Origin: Sphingobium phenoxybenzoativorans
GTDB taxonomy: Bacteria; Pseudomonadota; Alphaproteobacteria; Sphingomonadales; Sphingomonadaceae
Assembly (NCBI RefSeq): GCF_001757355.1
Contig: NZ_MINO01000011.1
Coordinates: forward strand, 51,102 to 115,101
Reading direction: 5' to 3'
Length of the DNA stretch: 64,000 nucleotides
How positions within the stretch are numbered: the stretch's first letter is position 1; every line of letters starts with the position of its first letter. The notes under the pieces were generated by a model. It did no database searches. It had not been told where the DNA came from and saw only the letters and a program-made list of their open reading frames with translations. Shown one piece after another: positions 9,233 to 16,682 of this stretch. Both the position numbers and the translations under genes were made by a program.

Positions 9233-9838
9233 TCAGCGCAGCGGGATGCTGTCCACGCCGCGCTGGCCGCTCGCCGGGCGCTGCTTGAGCTGATCCTCAT
9301 CCTCGCCCGCCTTCAACCGGCGGCGCAGCTCGACCGGATCGAAATCCACGCCGATGGGATTGGTGGCGAAGGCATCCGTGAAGAAGAACTTCCCCGCCTC
9401 CTCGACCGTTTCATAATTGTCGACCTGAAATTCCAGGTGATTGCCGTCCGGGTCGGCATAATAGAGCGAGGTGGTGGGTCCGTGGTTCACCGACCAGGCC
9501 GGTGCGATGCCCCTCTCGGCCAGCCGCGCATGATTATCCAGCAATTGCTCCAGCGTGGCATATGTGAAGGCGACATGGTGCACGCCGGCAAGCTTCCCCA
9601 CCTGCTCCCCCAGTCCCGGCACGTTGATAAAGGCGATACGGTGATGCTCGTCGTCATAGGCGAGGAAGGCGATGCCCTCATCCGCAAACGCCATCGTGCC
9701 GTTCAGGACGAGCCGATACCAATCGATCATCTCCCTGAAACGGGATGTCTTGAACACGACATGGGCGAGCTTGATCGGCGAGACAGTCACACCGGACTGT
9801 TGATCGCTTCCGGTGAACTGAGCCTCTGTGGCAACCAT
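9233..9838 (-). CDS. VOC-family protein, extradiol dioxygenase-like
   Basis: 201 residues with vicinal-oxygen-chelate beta-alpha-beta-beta-beta repeats. The three expected metal ligands of type I extradiol enzymes appear in order: His in [12 protein letters not shown], His in [12 protein letters not shown], and Glu in [14 protein letters not shown]. This supports an Fe(II)/Mn(II) ring-cleaving dioxygenase or a related VOC enzyme acting in the cytoplasm. It is the first gene of the minus-strand operon that continues with the HDH-like, SDR and MFS genes. Its length is shorter than two-domain BphC (about 290), so the cleaved substrate may be monocyclic. Confidence 0.82.
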   Translation of the reverse strand: MVATEAQFTGSDQQSGVTVSPIKLAHVVFKTSRFREMIDWYRLVLNGTMAFADEGIAFLAYDDEHHRIAFINVPGLGEQVGKLAGVHHVAFTYATLEQLLDNHARLAERGIAPAWSVNHGPTTSLYYADPDGNHLEFQVDNYETVEEAGKFFFTDAFATNPIGVDFDPVELRRRLKAGEDEDQLKQRPASGQRGVDSIPLR

Positions 9839-10110
9839 CGCTATCTCCTGTGAACGCCTTGCAAAGCAGGTTCGTTTTCACAGTATGGACGCCTTGAGAG
9901 CGTATCTCACGATGTTGCTTTTTCCGGTACGATGCTGGTTTGTTATCATGTGGGATGCGCCCGTCGGCGGGAAATGCGCCATCGCTGATGCGGGGTTTTT
10001 CCATATATTTCGCATTCGCCGATCCGGCGTCTGGAACCGGCGGACGGCGCGTGCGCTGACACGGGCGGCGGCTTCCCCGTTTCTGGAAGGAGCGCCAGAG
10101 GAACCTTTCC

Positions 10111-10563
10111 GTGACCGATCCTTTCGCGTTCCTGCCCCACATTCTCGCTCTGGCGGCCGCTTACGCGCTGGCGGTGCCGATCGGCTGGAATCGGGAGAAG
10201 GAAGAACGCAGCGCCGGATTGCGGACCTTCCCACTTGTGGCGTTGGCGAGTTCCGGTTTCGTGCAGGCGGTGGAACAATTGACTGCCGACGACCCGGCGG
10301 CGATGGCGCGGGTGCTGGAGGGCGTGATTGCGGGCATCGGCTTCCTTGGCGGCGGTGCGATTCTGCAGGGCAGGGAATCGGTGCGGGGCACCGCAACGGC
10401 CGCCAGCCTCTGGGTTACCGGCGCCATTGGGGTTGCGACGGGATTGGGCAGCTATGGCGTAGCGGTCATGTTGGCGGCTTTCACCATGGCCACGCTCTGG
10501 CTCATGGCGCCACTCAAACCGAGCGCGAACGAGCAGAGCGAGGGACCTGGCCAGCAGTCCTGA
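10111..10563 (+). CDS. MgtC/SapB family membrane protein
   Basis: 150 residues, GTG start with AGAGGAA seven bases upstream. It shows the MgtC-family N-terminal membrane domain: AYALAVPIGWNREKEERSAGLRTFPLVAL carries the RE and G.RT residues typical of the family, then VIAGIGFLGGGAILQGRESVRGTATAASLW with its glycine-rich GIGFLGGGAI and GLTTAA-like motifs. Four or five hydrophobic helices are visible. It lacks the C-terminal soluble domain of Salmonella MgtC. Such proteins are linked to magnesium limitation or acid/ATPase control. It seems unrelated to the flanking catabolic genes. Confidence 0.88.
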   Translation: MTDPFAFLPHILALAAAYALAVPIGWNREKEERSAGLRTFPLVALASSGFVQAVEQLTADDPAAMARVLEGVIAGIGFLGGGAILQGRESVRGTATAASLWVTGAIGVATGLGSYGVAVMLAAFTMATLWLMAPLKPSANEQSEGPGQQS

Positions 10564-10637
10564 ACTGTCCTGTGCGGCGGGGATGAGCGCCGCCAGCCAT
10601 AGGCCCGGCAGCTATGGCCGCGCGATGCGTGACGCCC

Positions 10638-10930
10638 CTAATGCGCCGCCGCCTTTCCATGCGCGTGGAAATAGGGCGGCATGCGAAGCAGCAGCACGGC
10701 GGAGAGGATCAGCAGTGCGACAAAGCCGATGAAGGCATTCGCATAGGAGCCGGTCCAGTCATAGGACAGTCCCGCCAGATAGGTGCCGATGCCGCCGCCC
10801 CAGGCCCATGCGACCCACATCGCGCCCACGACCCGGCTGAAAAGGGCGGTGCTGAAATATCGGCTGACCATGAAGGATACAAAGTCCGCCTCCGCGCCCA
10901 AGACCGGCCATCGCGTTGGCGCGCCTCCTA
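10638..10930 (-). pseudogene. Decayed C-terminal remnant of an MFS transporter
   Basis: Reading on the minus strand from about 10901 gives GAEADFVSFMVSRYF, then hydrophobic helices (WVAWAWGGGIGTYLAGL, AFIGFVALLILSAVLLL) and a short tail HAHGKAAAH. This is the C-terminal part of a major facilitator protein. A second frame just upstream gives NAMAGLG, which would join to LGAEAD in an intact gene, so a frameshift near 10900-10930 plus loss of the N-terminal two thirds are likely. No start codon with a ribosome site is apparent. It lies between the MgtC-like gene and the start of the TetR regulon. Confidence 0.65.
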
Positions 10931-11115
10931 GGCGGGCGGCGGCATTCGCACATATCCTTGGCGCGCATATCCCTGGCGCGCACGCTTCCGCAGCCAGCGC
11001 TACCCGTATCTCCCCTTTAATAGCGCCGTCCGTTCAGGCGATTATCGCACCTGCCCTGCGCGGGCGGAAGCGCGCTCGACCCGTCGCTTTGCCGCCCGCC
11101 CGCAGCATTTTGCGC

Positions 11116-11152
11116 TTGACGGCAGATAAAAAACGTACGACCGTTCTTTTAA
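11116..11152 (+). promoter_or_regulatory. Operator-like site O1 and -35 in front of the alcohol dehydrogenase operon
   Basis: TTGACG at 11116-11121 is a -35-like box. The 14-bp core at 11132-11145, AACGTACGACCGTT, continues as CTTTTAAT. The right half ACCGTTCTTTT is identical to that in O4 (22191-22204). It lies about 30 bases before the ATG at 11174. I propose it is bound by the TetR protein encoded at 15821-16378. Confidence 0.6.
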
Positions 11153-11173
11153 TAGAAAATAGGAGGGGCGTTG

Positions 11174-12283
11174 ATGCGCAATATGACCGCCGCCGTCGTG
11201 CGGGAACAGTCTGGGCCATTTGTCGTGGAGACGGTCCAACTGGAAGATCCGCGTGAGGACGAGGTGCTGATTCGCATCGCCGGTGTTGGAATGTGCCACA
11301 CGGATCTCGTTGTCAGGGATCAATATTTCCCAACGCCCCTGCCCGCCATCCTCGGCCATGAAGGCTCCGGCATCGTCGAGAAGGTCGGCAGCAAGGTCAG
11401 CAAGGTGGAAGTGGGCGATCATGTCGTACTCACCTTCGCCAGTTGCGGGACATGCGCAAACTGCCAGCAGGGCCTGTTCGGCTATTGCCCGGACCTATAT
11501 GGCCGCAACTTCACCGGCGCGCGGCCGGATGGCTCCAGCCCGTGCTGCGACGCGCATGGAAACACGCTGAGCGCCTATTTCTTCGCGCAATCCTCCTTCG
11601 CCCAATATGCGATCGCGACCCAGCGCAATGTCGTGAAAATATCGCGCGACGTCCCGCTCGAAATCATGGGACCATTGGGATGCGGCATTCAGACCGGGGC
11701 TGGCGCAGTGATGAATGCGCTGAAGCCCAAGGCCGGGTCCAGCATCGCCGTCTTTGGCGCGGGATCGGTCGGGCTGGCCGCCGTCATGGCCGCCCGCGTC
11801 GTGGGCTGCGCGACTATCATCGCCGTGGACCTCAACGACGACCGGCTTGCCCTCGCCCAGCAATTGGGGGCCACCCATGTCATCAACCCCGGCCGGGAAG
11901 ATCCGGTCGCCGCCATCCAGGCCGCGGCGGGCGGCGAAGGCGTCCAATTCTCGCTGGAAGCGACGGGGCTGCCAAAGGTTGCGCGGCAGGCCGTCGACTG
12001 CCTGCGGCTGACGGGCATTTGCGGCATCATAGGCGTCGCGCCGCTGGGCACGGAATTTTCGCTCGATATGAACGGCATATTGTTCGGCCGCACGGTCCGC
12101 GGAATTATCGAAGGCGACAGCGTTCCCGACATTTTCATCCCGCAACTTGTCGAGCTTTGGCGGCAGGGGCGTTTCCCCTTCGACAAGCTGATCAAATTCT
12201 TCCCCATGAGCGACATCGAAAAGGCAGTTCACGCCTCGGAGAGCGGTGAGGTCCTCAAGGCCGTGCTGCGTCCGGGAGAATAG
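11174..12283 (+). CDS. Zinc-dependent alcohol dehydrogenase, geraniol/benzyl alcohol dehydrogenase type
   Basis: 369-residue medium-chain dehydrogenase. The catalytic zinc ligands are in GVGMCHTDLV (Cys) and LGHEGSGIVEKVG (His-Glu); the structural zinc uses four Cys in CGTCANCQQGLFGYC; NAD is bound at GAGSVGLAAVMAARVVG. GPLGCGIQTGAGAVMNAL and SSFAQYAIA place it in the aryl/allylic alcohol group with XylB and GeoA (geraniol dehydrogenase). AGGAGGGG (11161-11168) precedes ATG 11174, which beats the TTG three bases upstream. It leads a tightly packed operon (CoA ligase, aldehyde dehydrogenase, TlpA-like) behind O1. Expected role: oxidise the primary allylic alcohol made by the LDI-like protein to the aldehyde. 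The substrate is inferred. Confidence 0.92.
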   Translation: MRNMTAAVVREQSGPFVVETVQLEDPREDEVLIRIAGVGMCHTDLVVRDQYFPTPLPAILGHEGSGIVEKVGSKVSKVEVGDHVVLTFASCGTCANCQQGLFGYCPDLYGRNFTGARPDGSSPCCDAHGNTLSAYFFAQSSFAQYAIATQRNVVKISRDVPLEIMGPLGCGIQTGAGAVMNALKPKAGSSIAVFGAGSVGLAAVMAARVVGCATIIAVDLNDDRLALAQQLGATHVINPGREDPVAAIQAAAGGEGVQFSLEATGLPKVARQAVDCLRLTGICGIIGVAPLGTEFSLDMNGILFGRTVRGIIEGDSVPDIFIPQLVELWRQGRFPFDKLIKFFPMSDIEKAVHASESGEVLKAVLRPGE

Positions 12284-12284
12284 G

Positions 12285-13826
12285 ATGATCGGCTCCCTAA
12301 CCCAGCAGGCCGCCCGAAAATTCGGCGACAGAGTGGCGATCATCGCCGGCAAGGAAAGCCTGACCTTTGCCGAGATCGAACAGCGCGTTTCCTCCTTTGC
12401 GGGCGGCCTCCAGATGCTGGGCGTCGGCGTGGACGACCGGGTTGTGCTGCACCTGCCCAACGGATGGCGCTGGATCGTTGCTTATTACGCGATCGTGCGC
12501 CTCGGCGCGGTGGTGGTGCCTGCGAATATCCTGCTGAGCATCGATGAAGTAGCCTACATCGCCACCGACTCCCAAGCCGTGATGGTCATATCGACCGGCG
12601 AACGCTGCGCTGCGGTTTCCAGCCGCCTGGCGAACGGTGCGCCGATGGGCTTCGTCGCTTCGGACCGGGGTGGCGAGGGCATGGCGAATTATGAGGACCT
12701 GCTGTCGGCCGCCCCGGCGCCTGCCGTGACGCGCGACCCCGGCGATCTCTGTTCGATCGGCTATACGTCGGGAACCACCGGCCGTCCCAAGGGAGCGATG
12801 CTGTCGCACCGCGCCATTCATACCAGCGCGACGATGACCGCGACCATGCACGCGCGTCAGGAGGGCGAGGTTGTGGTGAGCGCCCTTCCCCTGCCGCATG
12901 TCTACGGCAATATCGTCCTTCACTGCACCTTCCTGTGCGGCATGACGCTGGTGGTGATGGAGCGTTTCGCCCCGGCAACAACCATCGTGCTGCTCGGCCG
13001 TTACAAGGCCACGCTGTTTGAGGGCGTGCCGACAATGTATCATTATCTTCTGAACGAACCGGCATTGCATTCGGCGGACCTGTCGACGCTGCGCCGCTGC
13101 ACGGTTGGCGGGCAGACGATGCCCACAAGCACGATTGAAGCGGTCGAAGCCGCCTTCGGATGCCCGCTGCTGGAGCTTTGGGGCATGACGGAGGTTGCCG
13201 GACCGGCCATTTCCCATTCCCTGCACTCGCCCAGTCGGCACGGGTCCATCGGCCTTCCCTTCCCCGGCATGGAGGTCCGCGTGGCCGACATGGAGGATGG
13301 CGAACGCGATGCGCCCGATGGGGAGGCTGGCGAACTTCTGGTCCGCGGCCCCCTCGTCATGGACGGCTATTATAACAATCCGGACGCCACGAAGGGCGCT
13401 CTGTCGGAGGATGGCTGGCTCAAGACCGGCGACGTCGTGCGGCGCGACCGGGACGGATATCTCTATGTCCTGGACCGCAAGAAGGACATGATCATCACCG
13501 CCGGATATAATATCTATCCGGCCGAACTCGAACAGGTGATCGCCGCGCATCCCGCCGTCGCCATGGTCGCCGTCGCGGGCATACCGGATCAGGCCAAGGG
13601 CGAACTCGCCAAGGCTTTTGTGGTTCTGAAGAAAGGCGCATCCCTCGACGCGCATGAGCTTTTCACCCATTGCCGGGGGGCGCTCGCCAGTTACAAGGTT
13701 CCGCGTCATGTGGAGTTTGTTGAGAGCCTTCCCACAACGAGCACTGGAAAGGTGATGCGCCGCGCGCTTCGCGAAGCCTCCTCGCCCTCCCCTCAACCTT
13801 CCAAACTGGAGGAAATGCCGCAATGA
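12285..13826 (+). CDS. Acyl-CoA synthetase (AMP-forming)
   Basis: 513-residue member of the ANL adenylate-forming family. Motif A3, IGYTSGTTGRPKGAMLSH, binds ATP phosphates; ELWGMTEVAGPAI is A5; GWLKTGDVVRRDRDGYLYVL holds the ribose-binding Asp; DRKKDMIITAGYNIYPAELE is the hinge; and TSTGKVMRRALRE has the catalytic C-terminal lysine. ATG 12285 follows the dehydrogenase stop by one base, so the start inside the upstream gene is rejected. It ends in an ATGA overlap with the aldehyde dehydrogenase. In this operon it should activate the carboxylic acid formed from the aldehyde to its CoA ester for beta-oxidation. Confidence 0.92.
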   Translation: MIGSLTQQAARKFGDRVAIIAGKESLTFAEIEQRVSSFAGGLQMLGVGVDDRVVLHLPNGWRWIVAYYAIVRLGAVVVPANILLSIDEVAYIATDSQAVMVISTGERCAAVSSRLANGAPMGFVASDRGGEGMANYEDLLSAAPAPAVTRDPGDLCSIGYTSGTTGRPKGAMLSHRAIHTSATMTATMHARQEGEVVVSALPLPHVYGNIVLHCTFLCGMTLVVMERFAPATTIVLLGRYKATLFEGVPTMYHYLLNEPALHSADLSTLRRCTVGGQTMPTSTIEAVEAAFGCPLLELWGMTEVAGPAISHSLHSPSRHGSIGLPFPGMEVRVADMEDGERDAPDGEAGELLVRGPLVMDGYYNNPDATKGALSEDGWLKTGDVVRRDRDGYLYVLDRKKDMIITAGYNIYPAELEQVIAAHPAVAMVAVAGIPDQAKGELAKAFVVLKKGASLDAHELFTHCRGALASYKVPRHVEFVESLPTTSTGKVMRRALREASSPSPQPSKLEEMPQ

Positions 13827-15268
13827 CCGTCGATTTCTTTTCGCACTATACGATGACGATCGACGGCAAGGCCGCTGACGCCGACAAATCCATCGACGCG
13901 ATCAATCCCGCGACCGAGGAAGTGATCGCCAGCGTGCCGGACGCCAGCCGCGATCAACTGGACAGCGCCGTCGCTGCAGCGAAGCGCGCCTATCCGGCGT
14001 GGAGCGCCCGCCCCGTCGAGGAGCGGCAGGCGCTGGTTTCCGCCATTGGCGACCGCATGGCCGAATATGCGGAGGACTTCAAACGCCTGCTCATCCGCGA
14101 ACAGGGGAAGGCGCGCGCCGGTGCCGAATGGGAAATCGGCGGCTCCATCATCTGGTGCCACGAAATCGCTAAGCAGCGGCTGGACCCGGAAATCGTGGAG
14201 CAGAGCGATGGCCGTCAGGTGGAGGTGCGCAAGACTCCCCTGGGTGTCGTGGGCGGCATCACGCCGTGGAATTTTCCGGTCCTTCTGGCGATCTGGAAAA
14301 TCGCGCCCGCCCTGCTCGCCGGCAATACGATGGTCCTGAAGCCGTCGCCCTATACTCCGCTCTGTACGCTCAAGCTGGGCGAAATCCTGCGCGACGTCCT
14401 CCCGGCGGGCGTGTTGAACGTCGTTTCCGGGGGCAACGACCTTGGCGCGTGGATGACGTCGCATCCCGACATCCGCAAAATCTCCTTCACCGGCTCGACC
14501 GTCACCGGGCGGAAGATCATGGAAAGCGCGTCCGGCAATCTGAAGCGGATCACCCTTGAGCTGGGCGGAAACGATGCCGCCATCGTCCTGCCCGACGTGG
14601 ATGTCGAGGCCGTCGCCAAGGAGCTGTTCTGGGCGTCCTTCCAGAACAGCGCGCAATTCTGCGTCGCGGCCAAGCGCCTCTATGTGCATCGCGATATCTA
14701 TGATCAGCTCAGCAAGGCGCTCGTCGATTACGCCACCACCGTTGTCGTGGGCGACGGGTCGCAGCAGGGAACGGACCTTGGCCCTATCCAGAACAAGATG
14801 CAGTTCGAAAAGCTCAAGGACCTGCTCGCCGATGCGCGTTCCAGCGGCCTGCGCTTCCTGCTCGGCGGCGACGTCCCCGATGGAAAGGGCTATTTCGTGC
14901 CGATCACCTTGATCGACAATCCGCCGGAGGACTCGCGGGTCGTGGTCGAGGAAGCATTCGGCCCCGTCCTTCCCCTGTTGAAGTTCGACGATGTGGATGA
15001 TGTCATTCGCCGCGCCAATGACAGCGAATATGGCCTGGCCGGGTCGGTATGGTCAAAGGATGTCGCCGCCGCGCGCAAGATCGCCGAGCGGATGGAAACC
15101 GGCACCGTGTGGATCAACGAGATTCACAGCTTTTCCCCGCACATCGCTTTTGGCGGCCACAAGCAATCCGGGATCGGCATCGAAAATGCGCTGGACGGCC
15201 TGAGCGAATATACCAATTCCCAGACCATCGTGGTGCGGGACGAACTTAATCGCACGGTTCCTGCCTGA
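13823..15268 (+). CDS. NAD(P)-dependent aldehyde dehydrogenase
   Basis: 481 residues, the normal ALDH length. GGITPWNFPVLLAIWKIAPAL and KPSPYTPLCTLKLGE form the cofactor site, FTGSTVTGRKI is the second Rossmann loop, ITLELGGNDAAIVLPDVD holds the general-base Glu, and FQNSAQFCVAAKRLYVH holds the catalytic Cys. The start ATG overlaps the ligase stop (ATGA), and GGAGGAA lies upstream, so translation is likely coupled. It should oxidise the aldehyde made by the preceding alcohol dehydrogenase; geranial is a candidate, by analogy with GeoB of Castellaniella. Confidence 0.94.
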   Translation: MTVDFFSHYTMTIDGKAADADKSIDAINPATEEVIASVPDASRDQLDSAVAAAKRAYPAWSARPVEERQALVSAIGDRMAEYAEDFKRLLIREQGKARAGAEWEIGGSIIWCHEIAKQRLDPEIVEQSDGRQVEVRKTPLGVVGGITPWNFPVLLAIWKIAPALLAGNTMVLKPSPYTPLCTLKLGEILRDVLPAGVLNVVSGGNDLGAWMTSHPDIRKISFTGSTVTGRKIMESASGNLKRITLELGGNDAAIVLPDVDVEAVAKELFWASFQNSAQFCVAAKRLYVHRDIYDQLSKALVDYATTVVVGDGSQQGTDLGPIQNKMQFEKLKDLLADARSSGLRFLLGGDVPDGKGYFVPITLIDNPPEDSRVVVEEAFGPVLPLLKFDDVDDVIRRANDSEYGLAGSVWSKDVAAARKIAERMETGTVWINEIHSFSPHIAFGGHKQSGIGIENALDGLSEYTNSQTIVVRDELNRTVPA

Positions 15269-15275
15269 TCCCGCG

Positions 15276-15806
15276 ATGACATATGATTGCACCCGGCGCG
15301 CCGCCGTCATCGGGGGGCTGGCATATATGCTATATGCCGCACCGTTGGCGGCGGCGTCCGATTATGACTGGCAGCCTGCACAGTTACCGCCCGGCACCGA
15401 TGCGTCCTTCACTGATAAAAACGGGCGCAAATTGTCGCTCTCCACGCTGCGCGGTAAGCCAATTCTGCTCAACATATGGGCGACCTGGTGCGCGCCGTGC
15501 GTTATCGAACTGCCCGCGCTGGACCGCCTCCAGCGCGATCTGAAGAAGCGCCTGAACGTCGTCGCCCTGTCCGTCGACCGGTCAGGCATGCCCATTGTCC
15601 GCACCGCCCTCAGGAAGCTGTCGATCAGGCATCTCGACGCTTATGTCGATGTCAGCGGCGAGGTTGTTTCCCGCTTCAAGGTGCCGAGCCTTCCCGCCAC
15701 GATAGCGATCTCCGCCGAGAGCAAGCCCCTTTTTATCAGGCGGGGCCGTGTCGACTGGGACGATCCGGCCGAACGGGAAAAACTCCGCGCCATCTTCCAG
15801 TGGTGA
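15276..15806 (+). CDS. TlpA-like periplasmic thioredoxin-fold protein
   Basis: 176 residues. An N-terminal hydrophobic signal or anchor (AVIGGLAYMLYAAPLAAA) is followed by a TlpA/ResA-type thioredoxin domain with the active site WCAPC (Cys72 and Cys75) in NIWATWCAPCVIELP and a conserved cis-proline region in FKVPSLPATIAIS. It lies seven bases after the aldehyde dehydrogenase, the last gene of the operon. Proteins of this kind reduce periplasmic disulfides. In this regulon a plausible client is the exported LDI-like enzyme, whose two active-site cysteines must stay reduced; that link is inference. Confidence 0.88.
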   Translation: MTYDCTRRAAVIGGLAYMLYAAPLAAASDYDWQPAQLPPGTDASFTDKNGRKLSLSTLRGKPILLNIWATWCAPCVIELPALDRLQRDLKKRLNVVALSVDRSGMPIVRTALRKLSIRHLDAYVDVSGEVVSRFKVPSLPATIAISAESKPLFIRRGRVDWDDPAEREKLRAIFQW

Positions 15807-15820
15807 TCCTCCGATAGGCG

Positions 15821-16378
15821 TCAGACGCCCTTCCCGTCGCGAACGCCGTTCAGGATCAGGTCGGTATGCGCAGCCACAATATCGTCCATGCTCAATATGC
15901 CGGTATAGCGATACCAGTTGCTGACGCTCGTCAGCACCGCGAGGATGGAGAATGTCACGAGCTTGGTATGAAATACGGAAAAGTCGCCTGCTTCCTTCCC
16001 CCGGTCCAATATGCCGGTCAGGATGGCCTCGTATTTTTGCCGGTATTTGATGATCTTCGCCCGGTTCGCTTTGGTCAGGCTCCGCAGCTCCGACGTGACG
16101 ACATATAATATCTCGCGCTTGTCGAGATGATAGTTCACGTGGAACGCGATAAAATCCTTGAGCTGCTTCAACGGCGCGTCCGCAGGGTCGATCGCATCTT
16201 CCGCCGCGGCGATGACGAGCACCATATGCTCCTCGATGATGCTGTAGAGCAGGTCCTGCTTGCTCTTGAAATAATTATACAGCGATCCCGGCTTCCGGTT
16301 AATCCCGGCGGCAAGGTCGCGCATGTTCATCGCCTCATACCCGACCGAATAGATCAGGTGCGTGGCGACGCGCCGCAT
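15821..16378 (-). CDS. TetR-family transcriptional regulator (proposed repressor of the LDI-like regulon)
   Basis: 185 residues as written. The helix-turn-helix is at the very N-terminus (VGYEAMNMRDLAAGINRKPG, then SLYNYFKSKQDLL), followed by a helical ligand domain with a TetR_C-like HLDKREILYVVTSELRSL stretch. ATG 16378 leaves helix 1 barely complete. The frame stays open upstream to an ATT at 16423, which has GGAAGGA eight bases before it and adds residues completing helix 1, so the real start is uncertain. It sits in the middle of four transcription units that share one palindrome and is convergent with the alcohol dehydrogenase operon. It is the obvious candidate to bind those sites and sense the substrate or a CoA ester. 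Confidence 0.9.
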   Translation of the reverse strand: MRRVATHLIYSVGYEAMNMRDLAAGINRKPGSLYNYFKSKQDLLYSIIEEHMVLVIAAAEDAIDPADAPLKQLKDFIAFHVNYHLDKREILYVVTSELRSLTKANRAKIIKYRQKYEAILTGILDRGKEAGDFSVFHTKLVTFSILAVLTSVSNWYRYTGILSMDDIVAAHTDLILNGVRDGKGV

Positions 16379-16549
16379 GGCTGCGTTCGTTTCCTGGCCG
16401 TTGGATCCGACTTTCCGGGGAATCGCTTAAATCCTTCCACTTCGCATGCGCTGGACATGGCGCTGACATGACGCCGCCGTCCCCGCGCACAGGGGCCGCC
16501 CGCCACCGGCGCGTATAACCAACCCGCCCTTTGCCGGAAACGAAAAAAG

Positions 16550-16563
16550 AATGGTTGGCCGTT
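16550..16563. promoter_or_regulatory. Operator-like site O2 upstream of the tetR gene
   Basis: AATGGTTGGCCGTT on the plus strand (minus strand AACGGCCAACCATT, then CTTTTTT) matches the O4 core with two changes. It lies about 130-170 bases upstream of the TetR start, consistent with autoregulation. The 304-base gap 16379-16682 otherwise holds only the terminator of the LDI-like gene at 16614-16641; no further gene is seen. Confidence 0.6.
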
Positions 16564-16613
16564 TTTAAAAAGTCCGATCCTGTCTCATATCCTTTCAAGC
16601 CCGTGAAAAGAAA

Positions 16614-16641
16614 GGGAGCCGCATCTTTCGATACGGCTCCC
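16614..16641 (-). terminator. Rho-independent terminator after the LDI-like gene
   Basis: GGGAGCCG (16614-16621) pairs with CGGCTCCC (16634-16641); the stem extends by three more pairs after one mismatch. Read on the minus strand the hairpin is followed by TTTCTTTTC. It lies 42 bases after the stop of the minus-strand gene at 16683 and separates it from the tetR gene. Confidence 0.75.
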
Positions 16642-16682
16642 CAGTGGCGCAGCATGGGCCTGCATGATGAAGAATGGTCCGC

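Noticed and set aside
7360..9288. Long plus-strand open frame opposite the HDH-like gene
   Set aside because: Antisense shadow of a gene with intact HisD motifs; composition biased to Arg/His/Gly with no recognisable domain.
7029..9953. Shared 11-mer TTATCATGTGG upstream of the MFS (7029-7039) and VOC (9943-9953) genes
   Set aside because: Not palindromic and only two copies in one operon region; may be chance.
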